DNA from: Terana coerulea
Lineage: Eukaryota > Basidiomycota > Agaricomycetes > Polyporales > Phanerochaetaceae
Direction: 5' to 3'
Length of the DNA stretch: 64,000 bases
Assembly (NCBI GenBank): GCA_024811115.1
Contig: JAKOGH010000688.1
Location: 18,852-82,851 of the forward strand
The notes under the pieces were generated by a model. That model did no database searches and was not told where the DNA came from. It saw only the letters and a program-made list of their open reading frames with translations. Positions 48,309-62,327 of the stretch are shown one piece after another; within the stretch, counting starts at the first letter, position 1; each line of letters begins with the position of its first letter. The translations under genes and the position numbers were made by a program.

Positions 48309-49419
48309 TGATGGTATGGCAAAGCTATGTTGGTTACACGTGCATATGCGCTTCTCTGGGTGGAGACGTGGGACGTTAATGGCGGGTCAGTCGGTGTGGG
48401 TTACGAACAATCTAGTACAGCACCTAGAGTTTGCTCATCTTCTCATCTTCTCGCATTGTCTACCACGATACCGCACTTCGAATAATAATAATCTGGGGTT
48501 GTGTACGTTAATTCTATGCATGTGTACGGCAGCGTGGGGCTTGCTCTTGGTAAACACCATCGTACGCGAGGCGTAGTAAAGGCACGAAAATATAGTGTAA
48601 TCTACGGCTACGTGAGGTGGCACTCCGGTACTAGGCAGTGTGTAAACACTTCAAGGCAGTTCTTGTGACTGAGCTGAAGTATCATAGCAACTGGCATGGT
48701 AGGCCGAATGGGACCGTCGCATTGATGTTCCCTTTCCAATTGCATCTCAGCATAATGAACGGACCAGAAAACGACTCTGCACTGAAGACCTGAACGGATG
48801 GAAGATTGTACTTCGTTAGCGCCGAGTGTAAGCGGGAGTGTGCGCTTGCAAGCAGTCACAAAGGTAGCTTCAACGATGTCCACCTCCTTACAACCAACTG
48901 TCGACTCTCAGAACCTGTTTGAATGCATTGAATCTTCAACAGAGCCTCAGCCTTGGCTGCAAAAACGAAATCAGTCCGAGGTGGACCGTGCGCGGAGGCT
49001 CGCTTAGTATGTAGCGCTCGGGCCCGGATGAGCGCTGTAACCTTCCACCACCATGTCAATTTGACAATACCATTCCTTCGCTCACATGCGCTCTGGCCAA
49101 CGTTCTGGACAGTCGATGACTATCCACAGTACTAGGCAAAAATGAGAAACTAGAAGTTTACAAGGAACCATCGGCCGGAAAGGGAGGGAAAAGCGGTATG
49201 GGCTGCAGACGGAGAGGTTCTGGATTTGAGTGGGCCACAAAAGTGCGTTTGTCTCAGGCGTGGGAAAGGAGGCATCGGACCTTCAGGGAAAAGGGCAGAG
49301 TCAGACGGGGAAGGGCCCCACCCCCGCAACCGCATCCTCTCCGCCAACGACCACCTCGCCCGCCGTTGTCCGTCCGTCGCTCGCCCTCCACCCACTTCCA
49401 ACCCCTCGAATAACTCGCA
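48309..49419. other. intergenic stretch upstream of histone H3
   Basis: No gene supported; no divergent H4 gene is present. The last 100 nt are CCGCC/CCACC-rich, with the H3 5' leader. Confidence 0.5.
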
Positions 49420-50223
<804 letters not shown>

Positions 50224-50573
50224 ATACTCTAAGAGCATGCCGACTGCAAGCAGTGTGCCGTTCTGAAGAGCTACGTTGTTACTATTTCTTGGTCACCGCC
50301 TATCCCGTCTATCGCCTCCGTCTAGTTGTATTGTACTCGTGAATATCGATTATGGCTTGAGACTGCCACCTATGTCCACAATTGTGCCTTGTATGTATCT
50401 CTGGCCATCACTACCACCTTGCCCGTCCGCCAATGGCCATAAACAGGTTATGCTCTTTTCCATGTGATTGCAATTGGTCAAACAGTGCAGATTCACCACA
50501 TAGACGTAGCTGTAGTTCATTAGCATCGAAATCCTATCTATTGATATAGTACTTTTGAGCCAGTGGTGCAACA

Positions 50574-52911
50574 CTACAACTTTCGTCGCTTCCCGATGCT
50601 CCCCTGGTCGACCGCTGCACTTTTCCGCTTCACGCTCTCTACTAGGCTCTGCAAATTCCGCTGACCACCCTCCCCATCGCTCTTCTTCGCCCGTGCAACA
50701 CCCTCGCGATCGTTGACCTTCGACTTCTGCCGCTTTGACCGCTCATCAAGTAGCGCGGCCATGCTCCTGGTCTTCTTGAAGTGCGGGTTGCTCGGGTCGA
50801 TCGCGAAGGTGTGGTCCTCGTGCAGGGCTGCGAACCGTGTATCCGCGACGTCGATTGCAAAGTCCTCCTGCAGCTCTTGCTCACCCTCCGCGTCGGCCTT
50901 GCCTCGTTTGCCCTTCTTGCCTTTCTTGCCCTTCGCCTTCTCCGCCTTGAGCACGGCCTTCATATCAAAGTGCCGCGCCTCCGCGTGCGGGTTGTCTGAG
51001 ACCGCGACGAGCGCGAGCTCTTCGGCAGTTGACTTCGCGCGGGGCTCGTCTGCGTCGGGTGAGCTGTCGCGCGCGGGCTTGCTCTTCTTGCCCTTCTTCT
51101 CCTTCTTTGACTTCGGTTTGGGGCCCTCATCCTCGCTGACGTCCGCCGCAGAGCCGTCGTCCTCGCTCCCCGCGTCAAAGAAGTCATCGTCCAGCGCCTT
51201 GCCCTTGCCCGCCGCCTGCTTCTCGCCCTTGCCCTCCGCCGCTTTTTCCTTCACCTCATCCTTCCGCTTCTTCTTCTTCTCCTTCATCTTCCGCTGGTAC
51301 TTCTCCAGCGTCGTCTCGTCGCCGTCGCCCTTCGCCGCGCTCAGCCCGGGCGTGAACGTGATCTCCATGTCCACACCGCCCTCGTCGCCGTCCATGCCCC
51401 AGCCCTCCGGCAGCGTGTCATTATCACCGCCCAGCAACAATGCACGCAGCTTGTCTCTTTCGGCTTTGCTCTTGCCTTTGCCTTTCCTCGAAGGTGCACC
51501 GTCTACGTCCGACTCCTCTTCGGTCGACGAGGCGAGGTACGCGCGGAAGTCGTTCTCTTCGATCTCTTTCTTGGTGAGGGTGCGCCGGGTGAGCTGGTTA
51601 CGCTCGGGGTCGTCGTCATCCCATGTCAGTTTGACTTTCGAGTGCCGTAGAGCGTCAGTCACGAATTCCAAACCCTTGTATGGCGCGTTCAGGTCCTCAG
51701 TAGTTTCGTCGCTGTGAATATAGAATAAGGAAAAGAAGTTGAGGTATGAGGATCACAAACGGCGTACCGTGGCTGGTCGTCAAACGACATGCCGTCTGGG
51801 ACGAAACTGAGGTCGAATACGTTGGCAGACCGTTCGAGCTCTGTGCCATCGAGTTCTGAATAGACGTGTGACGCTGCTTCGACTGTGTCAAATTCAGCGA
51901 TAGCGTAGTAGTACCTGATACTTTTGTGTAAGCAACCATTTATACAGGAAAGAAGACTTTCACGTACCTCAGCCTCTCGAGCTGGTACTTCCTCAACGCG
52001 TCCTCGTTGTAATCCTCCGCATCTCCAACCTCTATAGTAGTCTCTTCATCGCCATCGTCACCCTTCTTCTTGAAAACCTCGGCAGGCGGGCCCTCCCTCT
52101 CTTCTCTTGCAAGCCTCTCTTTGCCAAACTCACTGGGATACACGCGGACACTGAGGACCTTTCCCCTGGTCACCCTCGAGGGTGCACTTTTGCCTTTCGA
52201 TTTCTTGTCAAATATCGCTTTTGCCGCTGTTGAGGCGGAGGGAAGGGCTGGGGCGGTGGCCGAGACCAGAGACGAGAAGATCTTGTACAGGTGCGCGGCG
52301 CGGACGTGGTCCCAGTCGAGATTGACAACCGCTATGCGACGCGTCCGTTCTCCTTCTGATCCCTCTTCCTCCTCTTCGTTCTCCTGGACGTACGCCGCAG
52401 CTTGGGCATCAAGGTCGGCGAAGTTGTCTTCGTCCAAGTCCACCTCGGGCTCGAGAGCATCGAGTATGTGCTTCGGCTTGTCCCGCCCAAGCGTGACGAC
52501 GCCTCCAGCATCGCTGTCCTCGTCCTCAGGCTTACCCCCATCCTCTTCATCCGAAGACTCGAGAAGCACAGCGCCGCGAGCGTAGTCCACAACCTTCTGC
52601 TCCGGCTCATCTTCTTGCTTCTCCTCCTCCTCGCCTTCGAGGCGGTAGAAACGCTTCAAGTTGTCGCGGTCGTGCGTCTCAGACAACGGCCTGCCATACT
52701 TGTCGACCCGACCTACGTGTTAGTTCAGGCTGGGGAGCTTACTGGATGGCGGGGCAGACGCACCTTTCCCCTTCTTATCCTTCTTCTTCTTTCCTGTGCC
52801 CTCGTCGAAGATGTCCTTGAACCGCTCGTCAACGACGACCTTGTCCTCCTTCTTCCGTATGCGACGGAAGCGAGGGTCGTTCTTGAGCCTCGCAAATCGT
52901 GGGTCGGACAT
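50574..52911 (-). CDS. ESF1: ESF1-like nucleolar pre-rRNA processing protein
   Basis: Nucleolar factor for 18S rRNA production. N-terminus MSDPRFARLKNDPRFRRIRK and VVVDERFKDIFDE, a family signature; then KYGRPLSETHDRDNLKRFYR, acidic linkers, the RNA-binding ESF1 domain (RIAVVNLDWDHVRAAHLYKI, VLSVRVYPSEFGKERLA, YYYAIAEFDTVEAASHVY), LNAPYKGLEF and a long Lys/Glu-rich region. Near the end is the NUC153 module DTRFAALHEDHTFAIDPSNP followed by HFKKTRSM. The basic C-terminus is GKRRKL. Introns lie near 52700-52765, 51915-51965 and 51713-51767. No frame problem. Confidence 0.92.
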
Positions 52912-53272
52912 GGTGCAGGCAAATGAAAGTGTGAAGTGCAAGGGCGCTTGCTCGTACAGAAATTGTGAGATGGCGATCGGCGCAATCGCGTCAGGATGCT
53001 TACGCAAGGCACGAGACGTCAGATCTAGAGTCGACCTTGAAAGCTTGAAGCTTGAAGGCCTTCAACTCGATGATGTGCTTAGGTAGCTCATGGTAAGAGT
53101 CAAAGGGATAAACCACTCCACGAAGCATATTTACATTGTAAGTTATACACCTGGCGCGATATGAACTATGCATAATTTAGTGAACCGAGACATGTGAACT
53201 ATTGTACAGGAGAACGAAAGTAGTGAGTGCAGGGAGATGACGGCTCAGATCTTCACAGGTGAAGAGCCGCTG

Positions 53273-54997
53273 TTATTGACGAATTGGGCGGTACGGATGG
53301 TATCCAGCTCGATGGGTTTCTCTTGCCCCTGGATGTACCGTTCTATGAGAGCGGTTCTCGATACGTGTTGCACTGGTACTGCCAGTGGAGCCGTGGTACC
53401 CAGTGCTTCTGTAGCCGAACTCCTGTCTTGTTTCGTGCGTGTGAGTCTGATGGCTGTAGTGGTTGCCGCGACTAGAATAGTTGGGCCCACGATCATAGTA
53501 TCCTTGACGGCGAGGCGGTGGGTTGTTCCAGGAAGGAGGCAAGACTATCTGAGCAAGTTCCCGCTGAAGAGCACCAGAGTCGACAATTTCAGCCAGATGA
53601 CTTCGATAATCCAATACCTTCCAGAGTCTAGTTATTTTCATGATGCGATAGAATACAACTATGGAACGAACCTTCTGCGGGAACTTAACAACACCCCCTA
53701 GGATGTTGCCATTGATGGTGGATAGAGGGTACGCATCAAAGTATTCATACGCTGCGCGGAATGCCGAGCGAATATCGTTGAACTTTGAGCAAGATTTGCC
53801 GGCATCACTGTCTGATAAATATGTCAGAAGCAAAGGCGATATCCAGTACGCATACGATGCATACTTGGATCAATGACAGACTCGATCGAAATGGCCCCCG
53901 GAGCTAACGGTCGTTCCCAACCCTTGTCCTTCTTGGGGAACAGCCCTGCCCGGAGGACAGAGATGTAAGACGTTTCGTACGGAAATTCGCTGCCATAGTA
54001 CTTGAAGAAATCCGAGAGTAAGTGGCCCAGCGATTTCACTCTCTAAAGGTTTCTGCAGAAAGTCGCCTGTGCGGTCACCTGGGTTTAGCTGCATAGCGTT
54101 CAACTGGATGTAGGGGCGATGAAGACAGTTAAGCTTGCCTGAAGAAAGCTGATGGCAAGAAGGGCAACGGAATAGCTCCCAAGCCCTCCCGTGGCGGCTG
54201 AATTAAGCTGCTTGCTTGCCAGAAAGGCTTTGACAAGTAGTATCAAGGGCGTGAAGCGGGCAGAGTGTTCAAGTGCTGCTTAATGATGGGGATAGAGGTC
54301 AGTCCGTCGTCAGTATTGATGTTTATGTCGAACTTCATGGAGCCTAATCGCAAGTCAGAGTTCGAAGGATGACGCGAAATGTGGCGCAGCGTACCAAGTG
54401 CAGAAACAGACTCAAAAGTCAAGATAGGCACCTTTGCATGAGCCACCACAAAAGGATTCAAGGAAAACCTTGCATCCTTCAGCATACGAGATAGCTCATA
54501 TAGGCCTCGCTTTACATCGCGGTCACCGTGGACTTGACTTGTTCGTACAACAAGGTCCACATCTCTACATGACATCCATCAGAATAGGAATCCGTACATA
54601 TATAGTGAAGACTCACCCGCCAGGAAGGCTCAAATCGAGCATCACGCTACCAAAGACTTTCACCTCAGAGCTCCAGAAACGCCGCTGGATTAACTCCGTG
54701 AGGCGCGAAAGGACCTGTTCACGGGCACGAGTCTCTGAGGAAGTAGGTGCTATCCACTGTACAAATGCGACGATCTCATCATGTAGTCTGAGGAACGAAA
54801 TGAGCAAGTCGAACGTAAATATTGTCAGCAGAACATAAGACGGCGAACCTCTGGTGTTTGGACTCGTATTCAGTCGTTGGCAGGTGCTCTATCCACGGTG
54901 TATGCCACGTTTGGCAATCGTCAGATGCAGTTTGCCTCTGCGTTCTTGGTTTTCTTGGTTTTCTTTCTCTTGAACGATGGCTGAGTACCTTCGCCAT
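53273..54997 (-). CDS. non-canonical poly(A) polymerase, TRF4/Cid14 type
   Basis: Nucleotidyltransferase of TRAMP-like nuclear RNA surveillance. Basic N-terminus, then PWIEHLPTTEYESKHQR, LHDEIVAFVQWIAPT, the catalytic GS motif KVFGSVMLDLSLPG followed by the Asp pair GDVDLVV, the third Asp in SMKFDININTDD, then LVKAFLASKQLNSAATGGLG, SYSVALLAISFLQ, FFKYYGSEFPYETSYIS and AFRAAYEYFDAYPLS (PAP-associated domain). The tail is Arg/Gly/Tyr/His-rich (RRQGYYDRGPNYSSRGNHYS). The ATG at 54997 is in frame. An ATG at 55022 reads MSQAGPSRYGEG and KRKKTKKTK in another frame; an A-run indel could make that the real start. Confidence 0.87.
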
Positions 54998-55374
54998 ATC
55001 GACTTGGTCCTGCCTGTGACATGCTTGTGTGGTTCGACAGGTCGAGTGCGGATGACGGGCGAATTGACTTCGTATGATTAGCTCAGAAGGGTCGCCCTTC
55101 CTCCAAGTTTCAAAGGCACTTCGAGGGCCAGAAGGCGACTGCTAACCTTGAAAGTGGCAACTGCACATGAACGTATGAAGCAAGACGGTGGCACACTAGG
55201 GCACACTTACTGGCGCGGGTATCGATAGAGCGCCCGACGCAACTCTTCCTGTGACCGCCATCTCTGCTACGCCACACCAACCACACACTGAAGAACGGCT
55301 CGTCATCGTTTGCGCAGACTGTATCATCGAAACAGGAGCTTCTCTAGACTGTTGCTCTCGGTTCTTACCTCAGC

Positions 55375-56325
55375 ATGGCCAGCTCTGTGAACATGCATAA
55401 ACAGCTCGAAGAGTTAAACCTTGTCAATTGCTCTCTAATGCCTGGCGAATCCATCACCTTCATATCTCCCGACTCCGAGGGATCAGTATGGCAGGAGCTC
55501 CTTGACAGGTACCCGACATCTCCTCCAAGCACAGGGCATACAGTCATAGACCTCCGAAGTCCAGCACGGTTCCAAGTCTGTGTCGAGGATGCCAGAGTCT
55601 GCTTCGAGGTCGAGCTTCCACTGGACTACCCCTCTACGTCGCCGGAAAACGGCCAGGCGCGAACACCAACTGTTCTGGTGAGAGGTGACCAGATATCTAG
55701 AAGCGAACAAGAACGATGGCAAGCCCTGGTGAGGGACAAGCTGAATGAAGTGCAGGATAGTGAGTGCGTTTGGGCTCCCTCCTCGTTGACACGACTTTCC
55801 TGAGCATTCTGCATGGCAGATATCCCACATTCGAGTTGATTTCGACACATCTGCTCCCAGCACTCCACGATGAAACTCTTCTTTTGGCCGAGGTTGCATC
55901 CTCTGATTTTTCGCAGGGCGCAGCTCAAACCCTTACTGGCAGCTCAACTCGATATCATGCGCTCCTGACCTCACACCATCTCATCTCGCCTACGAAACGT
56001 CGGAACCTCCAGCAGTGGTCAGCCCAACTCTCCATCACCGGGTTTGCGAAGGTTGGGTATCCTGGTGTCATCTACTGCGAAGGAATCCAAGATCAAGTAG
56101 AGCAGTTTGTGACGAACATCAAAGGCGATGCAGTGGCTTGCTCTGAGAGTCCGGTTTGTTGAGCCGGCTCCGGAGGGTGTGTCATCGTTGAAGATGGCTG
56201 ATACGGAAGACAGGCGACGATGGGCTGAGTTTGAGAAGGTCGGAGAAGTTGTGGAAGAGATGCGGCGGCTGGACAGAGAGAAATATGTTGTAGAGATGGG
56301 GATCGGAAGTGCGGGCACGAAGTGA
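55375..56325 (+). CDS. RWD domain / DUF1115 protein (RWDD2-like)
   Basis: Uncharacterised conserved eukaryotic protein. Exons 55375-55763 and 55820-56325 (intron 56 nt). The N-terminal RWD fold runs from MHKQLEELNLVNCSLMPGES to LPLDYPSTSPE. The DUF1115 half follows: EYPTFELISTHLLP, YHALLTSHHLISPTKRRNLQ, QWSAQLSITGFAKVGYPGVI, EGIQDQVEQFVTNIK and, in a shifted frame, MQWLALRVRFVEP, then a helical tail. Exons total 895 nt, one more than a multiple of three. One extra base at about 56123-56128 explains it; otherwise the protein stops at 56162. It diverges from the TRF4-type gene. Confidence 0.85.
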
Positions 56326-56801
56326 TAATGGCTACAAGCCTGGTGAGTAGTACTTTACTGCCTCGGCTCTTTTGAATGTGATATCTCACTGGGCATAGAA
56401 TCAGGTCCACGCGTCACAAGAAGGCTGAAGTGCCCTACTAATATGTAGCGTATCAGTATATTTCAGCAAGAGCGCAAGGATGCGATTTAATTTTGAAGGC
56501 CAACTCGCTAAAAAGCGCGTAGGCTTGCAAAATTGGTTCGCATTCGGGCTTGGTTGCTTAAATACCCCCTGTTGCATGCGGTATCTGTCATGATAGGTCT
56601 ACGCCGTCCAGCCGTGCCATTACTTCCGCATGTCCGTGAGAACAGTCCAATCGTCTACACGTGGTCCATACGCTCACCATATGCTCCCCAGGTGTTCTCG
56701 TCGTTGGGCCTGTCCGTTCAAAGTCATGATCAAGGAAACGCTCTATTAAGGTAGCCGTAGCCTGTCTCTAGAGGACACGCGTATAGATCTCGTGTCGAGC
56801 C

Positions 56802-58472
56802 TCACAAAGTGGTTTTCACATAGAAACCTTTCTCCACCAGTAGCTCCTGCGCTTTGTCAAAGTCAACATTCGACCCCTGGTCCCAGACGTAATTCCACGA
56901 AGACTTAAGCTCCTCCAAGCCTACGCCGTCGTATCCTGCGCGGCCCTCGTAGATGTCTCCAGCGCGCTGGCTTCCTTCCCAGACGCGCTGTGCCCGGGGC
57001 TGCCGAACGGACGCGTAAACTTGCAGTACGTCCTTCAAACCCATCAGTTTTCTGCTCAGTAACGAACGCAATGAAGACGCACATGGACGTTGGCCAGATT
57101 GGTTTGAGATTGTCCGAGTAACTTGCCCAGAAGATATGCGTCCTCGATGCCTTGGCCCGCTCCGGCGCCCAGATGAGGAAGCATCCCATGCGCCTATTGC
57201 GAGTCATTAAGCCAGATTTCTCGCAGTTAACGTCGCATCCTTACCGCGTCACCGAGGATCGCCACCCTGCCCTTCACCCAAGACTCGGGACCGAGAGGCG
57301 GGGAGACGACGTTGATGTTCCACTTCGTCGGGTTCTTGAAACAAGACACCAGGTTGATGACTTCTGGCCCCCAACCCTCGTACGCTTGGAGCACTTCCTC
57401 AGTCGAGACGTCTTGCACGGCGCTTCCAGAAGGCGCACTCGTGAGTTCACCGCGCGGAGGGTAGTCTGGGTCAGTGCAGAACGCGACGACGTTTATCTGA
57501 CTGGATATTAACAACTACTCCGTTCAGGCACTGAAGTGAAATCCACCCACAAGGCTTCCCCCTCGCACCGTGAAGATGATCAGGTGCTTGTTCTTGCCCA
57601 CGAAACAAACCGGCCGTAGCCCGAAGTCGGTCTTCACGCCCGCGGCAGCCGCCTTTTGTCGCAGGCACCAGGTTGCGGTAACAAATTGTGTTGCTGAACT
57701 TCAGGTTGGGGTCGACCGCTGCGCCGGCGGTGTTGGCGACGAAGCGGCGCACCGCGCTCTTGATACCATCGGCACCGAGGACCACGTCCGCCTCGGCCGT
57801 CGAGCCGTCCTGGAAATGGATCGTCACGGGGGCGTCGGGCCCGGCGGTGCTGAGCTGCGTGCAGCGTTTGTAGAAGTGCGTCCGCGCTGGATCGACGTGC
57901 TTGACGAGTGCGTCAAGAAAAGCGGCGCGGTGCACTCCGGCAGACACGGTCTCTCCGCTTTCATACTGGGTCGTTTCCTGCGTCAATGGTCAGGAGATGC
58001 GTAAGGTACAGTGCGCTCACGTCTTCCACCACTTCGTTGGCACCCATCCCGGAGACGAACAGGAACCATCCGCGCATGTCGTCTGCTTCTTGCTTGGACT
58101 CGGCACCTGGGTTAGGCGCATCCGCTGGCTCAGGCTCCTTGGTACCTTTGGCGTGCGACACAATGTCGTCCCAAACGCCTATAGCTTTCAGTACACGCAC
58201 AGCATTTCGACCTGCATTTACCAGACCATCAGACTACTAAGCGGTCCAGCACTTCGAGTGCTTCGAGACATACCTACTCCGATACCCGCCCCAATCTCCC
58301 CGAACTTTGCCTGTATATGGTATGAGCTCCGCGTTCTGAACGTCCATAACCATTTCTTACCGCGGCTTCATAGACATGCACGTCTACACCTTCTCGAAGG
58401 AGCGCTATTGCACACGTTAGCCCGCACACACCCCCCTCCCACGATAGCGACCCTGAGTTTTGTCGATGCCAT
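56802..58472 (-). CDS. FAD-dependent aromatic monooxygenase (salicylate hydroxylase-like)
   Basis: Class A flavoprotein hydroxylase using NAD(P)H and oxygen. Rossmann start LRVAIVGGG + VCGLTCAIALLREGV, RNAVRVLKAIGVWDD, FAD-contact DG motif VVLGADGIKSAVRR, and GD motif GRVAILGDA followed by AHGMLPHLGAGAGQGIEDA. The C-terminus is FYVKTTL. About seven short introns. Two frame breaks in homopolymers: the C6 run at 58431-58436 (plus strand), one base too long for GGGVCGL, and the T4 run at 57654-57657, one too long for ATK-AAAAGVKTDFG. With both corrected the protein is complete. Substrate unknown. Confidence 0.86.
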
Positions 58473-60211
58473 TGGTTGTTCGAGTGCAAGGGCCTGAAGA
58501 TAGAGGTGCTGTAGCTGCTGCACCTCCGGCTGGGCACTGGTTTTTATAGATCTCACCGGCAACCTTCAACCATCTTTCGTCATTGTGTTTCACACGATGA
58601 CTGTATGGGATACTATCGACTCTTCCACTTGCAATAGCCCGGAACGCTATGAGCCCAATCGAGCAAGTGATCACCCGCCATCCTTTGCATGTGACCAGCG
58701 CTTGGAAGCAATAGAGGCCAGCTTCTTGCCGATGTGCCGCTGGTGTGCGCATTGCTCGGACTGAGCACGCAAAGTTCATGTCCAGGATGTCTGCATGTCT
58801 GCCGAGTTCGCCACAGCGGGCACACAGCGGGATGACTGCGAAATCTCACGAGCGTAAAAGCGGGCGAGACGCTGAGCTCGCCGTTGAATATTGAATTTGG
58901 ATCCACTGGGAGGTTCTCGATGCCGCGTTTCCGATGAGATGCATTTCCGCTGATAAAACCTTCGTAGTCGGGCCGCCTGTTAATGAGCGTATTTGTCTCG
59001 TAGTACGTACAATTAAACTGTCAATGCACACTGGAGGTGACTCACACAGCCAGGGTAACTGTGCGCCCACCCGAATCCGAAGACTCACCTGCAGCACCGG
59101 ACATCGTAGGACTTTAGAACAGACTAATGACATGCAAGAGCAGGCGATTGTCGAATATCAATAACTCTTATACCCAACACCTGGAGCATTCCAAGGCACA
59201 CAGGTAGATAAATTTACTTTTTACTCTAACAAGCAGGTCACGCAGTATCGAAGATCTACCGACCTCATTCTCATCTTCGGGTGTAGGACAGTGCTTCTGA
59301 TACGTTTTGTCACAATAATCTCAGAGTGCATTTGACATACAGTCTCTTGCAGATTAAACTGCGCACGCAGGTTTCTCGTAAAAATCTGTGATCCCATCAT
59401 ATCTCCTTACCTGGTAAGCCCCAGCAGTCACGTCACGTCACTACGACCATCACGCAGGGTCCAGAGTTACCTTGGAGTCACCCAGACCACACAAGAATTG
59501 AGATAGACACTGAAGCAGTGAGGCGGTAAGTGATTCATAACATGAGTTCTGTAAAAACTTAAAAATTCACTGCTAATGCTGCTATGAAACTGAAATGAGT
59601 GCCTGACCTTTGGGCATTACGCGCATAAACCAGCACAATATTATCGAGCGAGAAGAGTAGTTTAGCGCCCAAAGGTCTCCTTCGCGCCTGGAGTGTCCTC
59701 CCGTGCTATTCTTGCTCGTCTCTCAAATCCCCGACATATTCCGCTCAGAATTGCCTAAGGTAGCTGCCTATCATCACTCCTTAGGACCCTAGTGTGTTTT
59801 CTATGTTGCGGAGTCGGGGGTGTTCATTCACAATTGCATCAGCTGGTGTGACGGAAGGTGACCAGTTCACACGCCCAGCTACCTCAGAAGGTGATATTTG
59901 TACGAGACAAACAAAAGAGTTGAGATCCCCGTGCGCAGTTTAATCTGCAAGAGACTGTAACCCAACGAAGTACACAGGTCTGAACTTTGTACAGGCGCGG
60001 GGGTCGCATGTAGAACTATCCCATCCGGACACCATGGGCGCACGTCCACTACTACCATGGAATCGAAGCCTCGAACCTTAAGACTCAAGCGTTAGAGCAA
60101 AGCGGTACAGCCGTGCACGGAGACGTTGCGCTTGCACCTACAATCCAACTGCTTGACCTCTTGCATCACACCTCTCCCGCTACCCGATAGCTGGCAAGCA
60201 CATCGTACGCC
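58473..60211. other. gene-poor stretch
   Basis: About 1.7 kb between the monooxygenase and the first GTPase. No exon chain or domain. Between 59160 and 59900 it is AT-richer than the surrounding sequence. Confidence 0.5.
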
Positions 60212-61757
60212 ATGTCGAGCCGACGAACGAACTCGCACGACACCAGAGGGGATAACGCTGTTCAGAGGACAGCGTCATCGAACACGCATAAGTCCTCCAG
60301 TAGCAGCAGCTCAGACGACGTTGCCATCGCGTATGTCGAATAGTTTCCGTTGTCGTCAAGTCGCAATTGACCCCTGTTGCAGAATAATGGGGGCAGCGGG
60401 AACAGGGAAGTCGACAGTAAGCCTCGTATCTCATGTACAATGTGGGCATGGACTCACCGACGTCTAGTTCATTAACCTTCTTAGCGGATCACACTTCCCT
60501 GTCAACGACGGTCTGCAGTCATGCACCTCCGAGGTGCATATATCCAAGACGTTTGAACTATCTCACCGGAACGTGACCCTTATCGACACACCTGGGTTCG
60601 ACGATACTGGAATGTCGGACTCTGACGTCCTCAAGATGATTGCGCTATATCTGGAGCATACGTGAGTCTTGCGATGTGGCTCGTAACTTCTGTTTCAACT
60701 ACTCACTTGAACTACAGGTACCGCGCCGGGTTCAAGTTGCATGGCTTGATTTACATGCACCGCATCCTGGATAACCGTGTCGGCGGCATGTCCAAGCGGA
60801 ACTTCAACATGTTCAAGAAGCTCTGCGGTGAAGACAACCTGAAGAACGTCATCATAGTCACCACTATGTGGGACGAGGTCAGGCCTGAGACGGGCGAGGC
60901 ACGGGAGGCAGAGCTGAAGAAGGGCAGCGAGCTAGACTTCAAGTCAGCACTGACCAAAGGCGCCACGATGATGCGACACGACAACACAAAGGATTCTGCT
61001 CGCGCTATCGCCAAGTATATCATCAGCAACCAAAAGCCGAAGACCTTGCGCATCCAGAAGGAATTAGTGGACAAGAATGTCAGATTTCGGTATTTTAGTG
61101 TTATTAAGGTACCGTTACTATGCTTACTGCACCCGGACACTACTCGTAGCGTATATAGGTCACTCACATACTTGTACCTATCCCTTACGCGTTTGCACCC
61201 TCGGGTGCTGCTCACCATTATCTTTACCGTCCTCGATGTTATGCAGTGCCCGCGCCGTCCCCAAGACCTTATTTTGATAAAGAAGCTGGATATTTCCCAA
61301 ACAGGTGCGGGTGCCGAGCTCGAAAGGGATCTGGTGAAACTCGTCATAAGATCACAAGCGGGAGCTGGCGAACATGGAGACGAAGATGAAGAAGGCTTTG
61401 GCGGAGAAGGACGAGCAGATGAAGCGGGAGATTGAGAGGAGGGTCAGAGGGCTGGAGAAGAAGCTTGAGGAAGCGCAAGCGCAGCAGGGGCGATTGGGGA
61501 AAGAGTACTCGAAGGCACAGGCGAATGCAAGGAAGGAGCTCAATCTTCTTCAGAAAGAGTTGGACGCGGAGAAAGAGGCTCGTATCCATTGGAGGAAGGA
61601 CATGGATAGGTTGAAGCGCGAGCAGGAGCGCAGCAAGCACAAGTCCGAAGCTGACCAGAGAAAGCTGGAGCGACAGATTTCGGAGCTGAAGAGGAAGCGA
61701 CCGAGTGGTGGAGCATTTTCCAAGGTCGGAAGGGCCATAGACTCGCTGTTCAGCTGA
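60212..61757 (+). CDS. P-loop GTPase with coiled-coil tail, copy A
   Basis: AIG1/septin-like GTPase type that is common as multigene families in Agaricomycetes; role unknown. Ser-rich start MSSRRTNSHD; exons 60212-60330, 60383-60416, 60468-60661, 60718-. Walker A IMGAAGTGKSTFINLLSGS, switch TSEV, G3 TLIDTPGFDD, then LIYMHRILDNRVGGMSKRNF, MFKKLCGEDNLKNVIIVTTM (no N/TKxD G4 motif). After an unusually long intron-like gap (about 61078-61280) comes KLDISQTGAGAELERDL, then about 130 residues of coiled coil and SKVGRAIDSLFS. One extra A near 61348-61349 is needed to join LVKLVI to DHKRELANM. Confidence 0.83.
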
Positions 61758-62327
61758 ACGACGCAGTCTGGTCGAGCGTTGGTCGGTTCTGACTTTTCAT
61801 CGATTTTGCGCGATATGTAGTCTTCCCGTTCTCGGTCCCCGAATTGAGCTGAAACTATCCCTAAAATTTTTATCGCCGTTCTGTACAGTAGCTTTATGTT
61901 AATGGCTCGGTAGCCTTTGTAGCACCTCTCCTAAAATTCGCTCCGAGATTATCCTGGAGGTAAGTTACTCACCTGCGTAATGGACGAGCGGCTAGCCCCT
62001 GGCATTAGAGTTTTAGGAACTTTGGGGCTGTGACACGCATAGATTGCAGATATTTCCAGAATTCCGAGTTCGGGATAGATGGCTGTGCTGCCGTGTCTTC
62101 GGTATCTGACCCCTGGTTGACAGTTATTTGTGCATGCGAGTCGCGACCTGTGTCGAGCCATACATATTAGGTGCACCCTTAGCACGAGGCACATGGACTG
62201 GAGCTCACGGAGCGCGGCGAGTTCCATTAGGCCAGTGGCAGTGGGTACGAGGGGCGTGAGAACCGCCTCCGTTCCAAGACGCTTGAACACCTCTCCTCTC
62301 ACCAGTACAGACCTTCGCTCACGAACG
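61758..62327. other. short intergenic stretch
   Basis: Spacer between the two GTPase genes. The + frame of copy B is open upstream to 62130, with an alternative ATG at 62193. Otherwise empty. Confidence 0.45.

Noticed and set aside
50713..51717. 334-codon open frame on the + strand
   Set aside because: Antisense shadow of ESF1: runs of Ser/Phe/Leu mirror the Lys/Glu-rich codons of the real gene, and there is no domain.
55740..55830. Frameshift at the first RWD intron
   Set aside because: Using donor GTGCGT at 55764 instead of GTGAGT four bases upstream keeps the frame (DSEYPTFEL).
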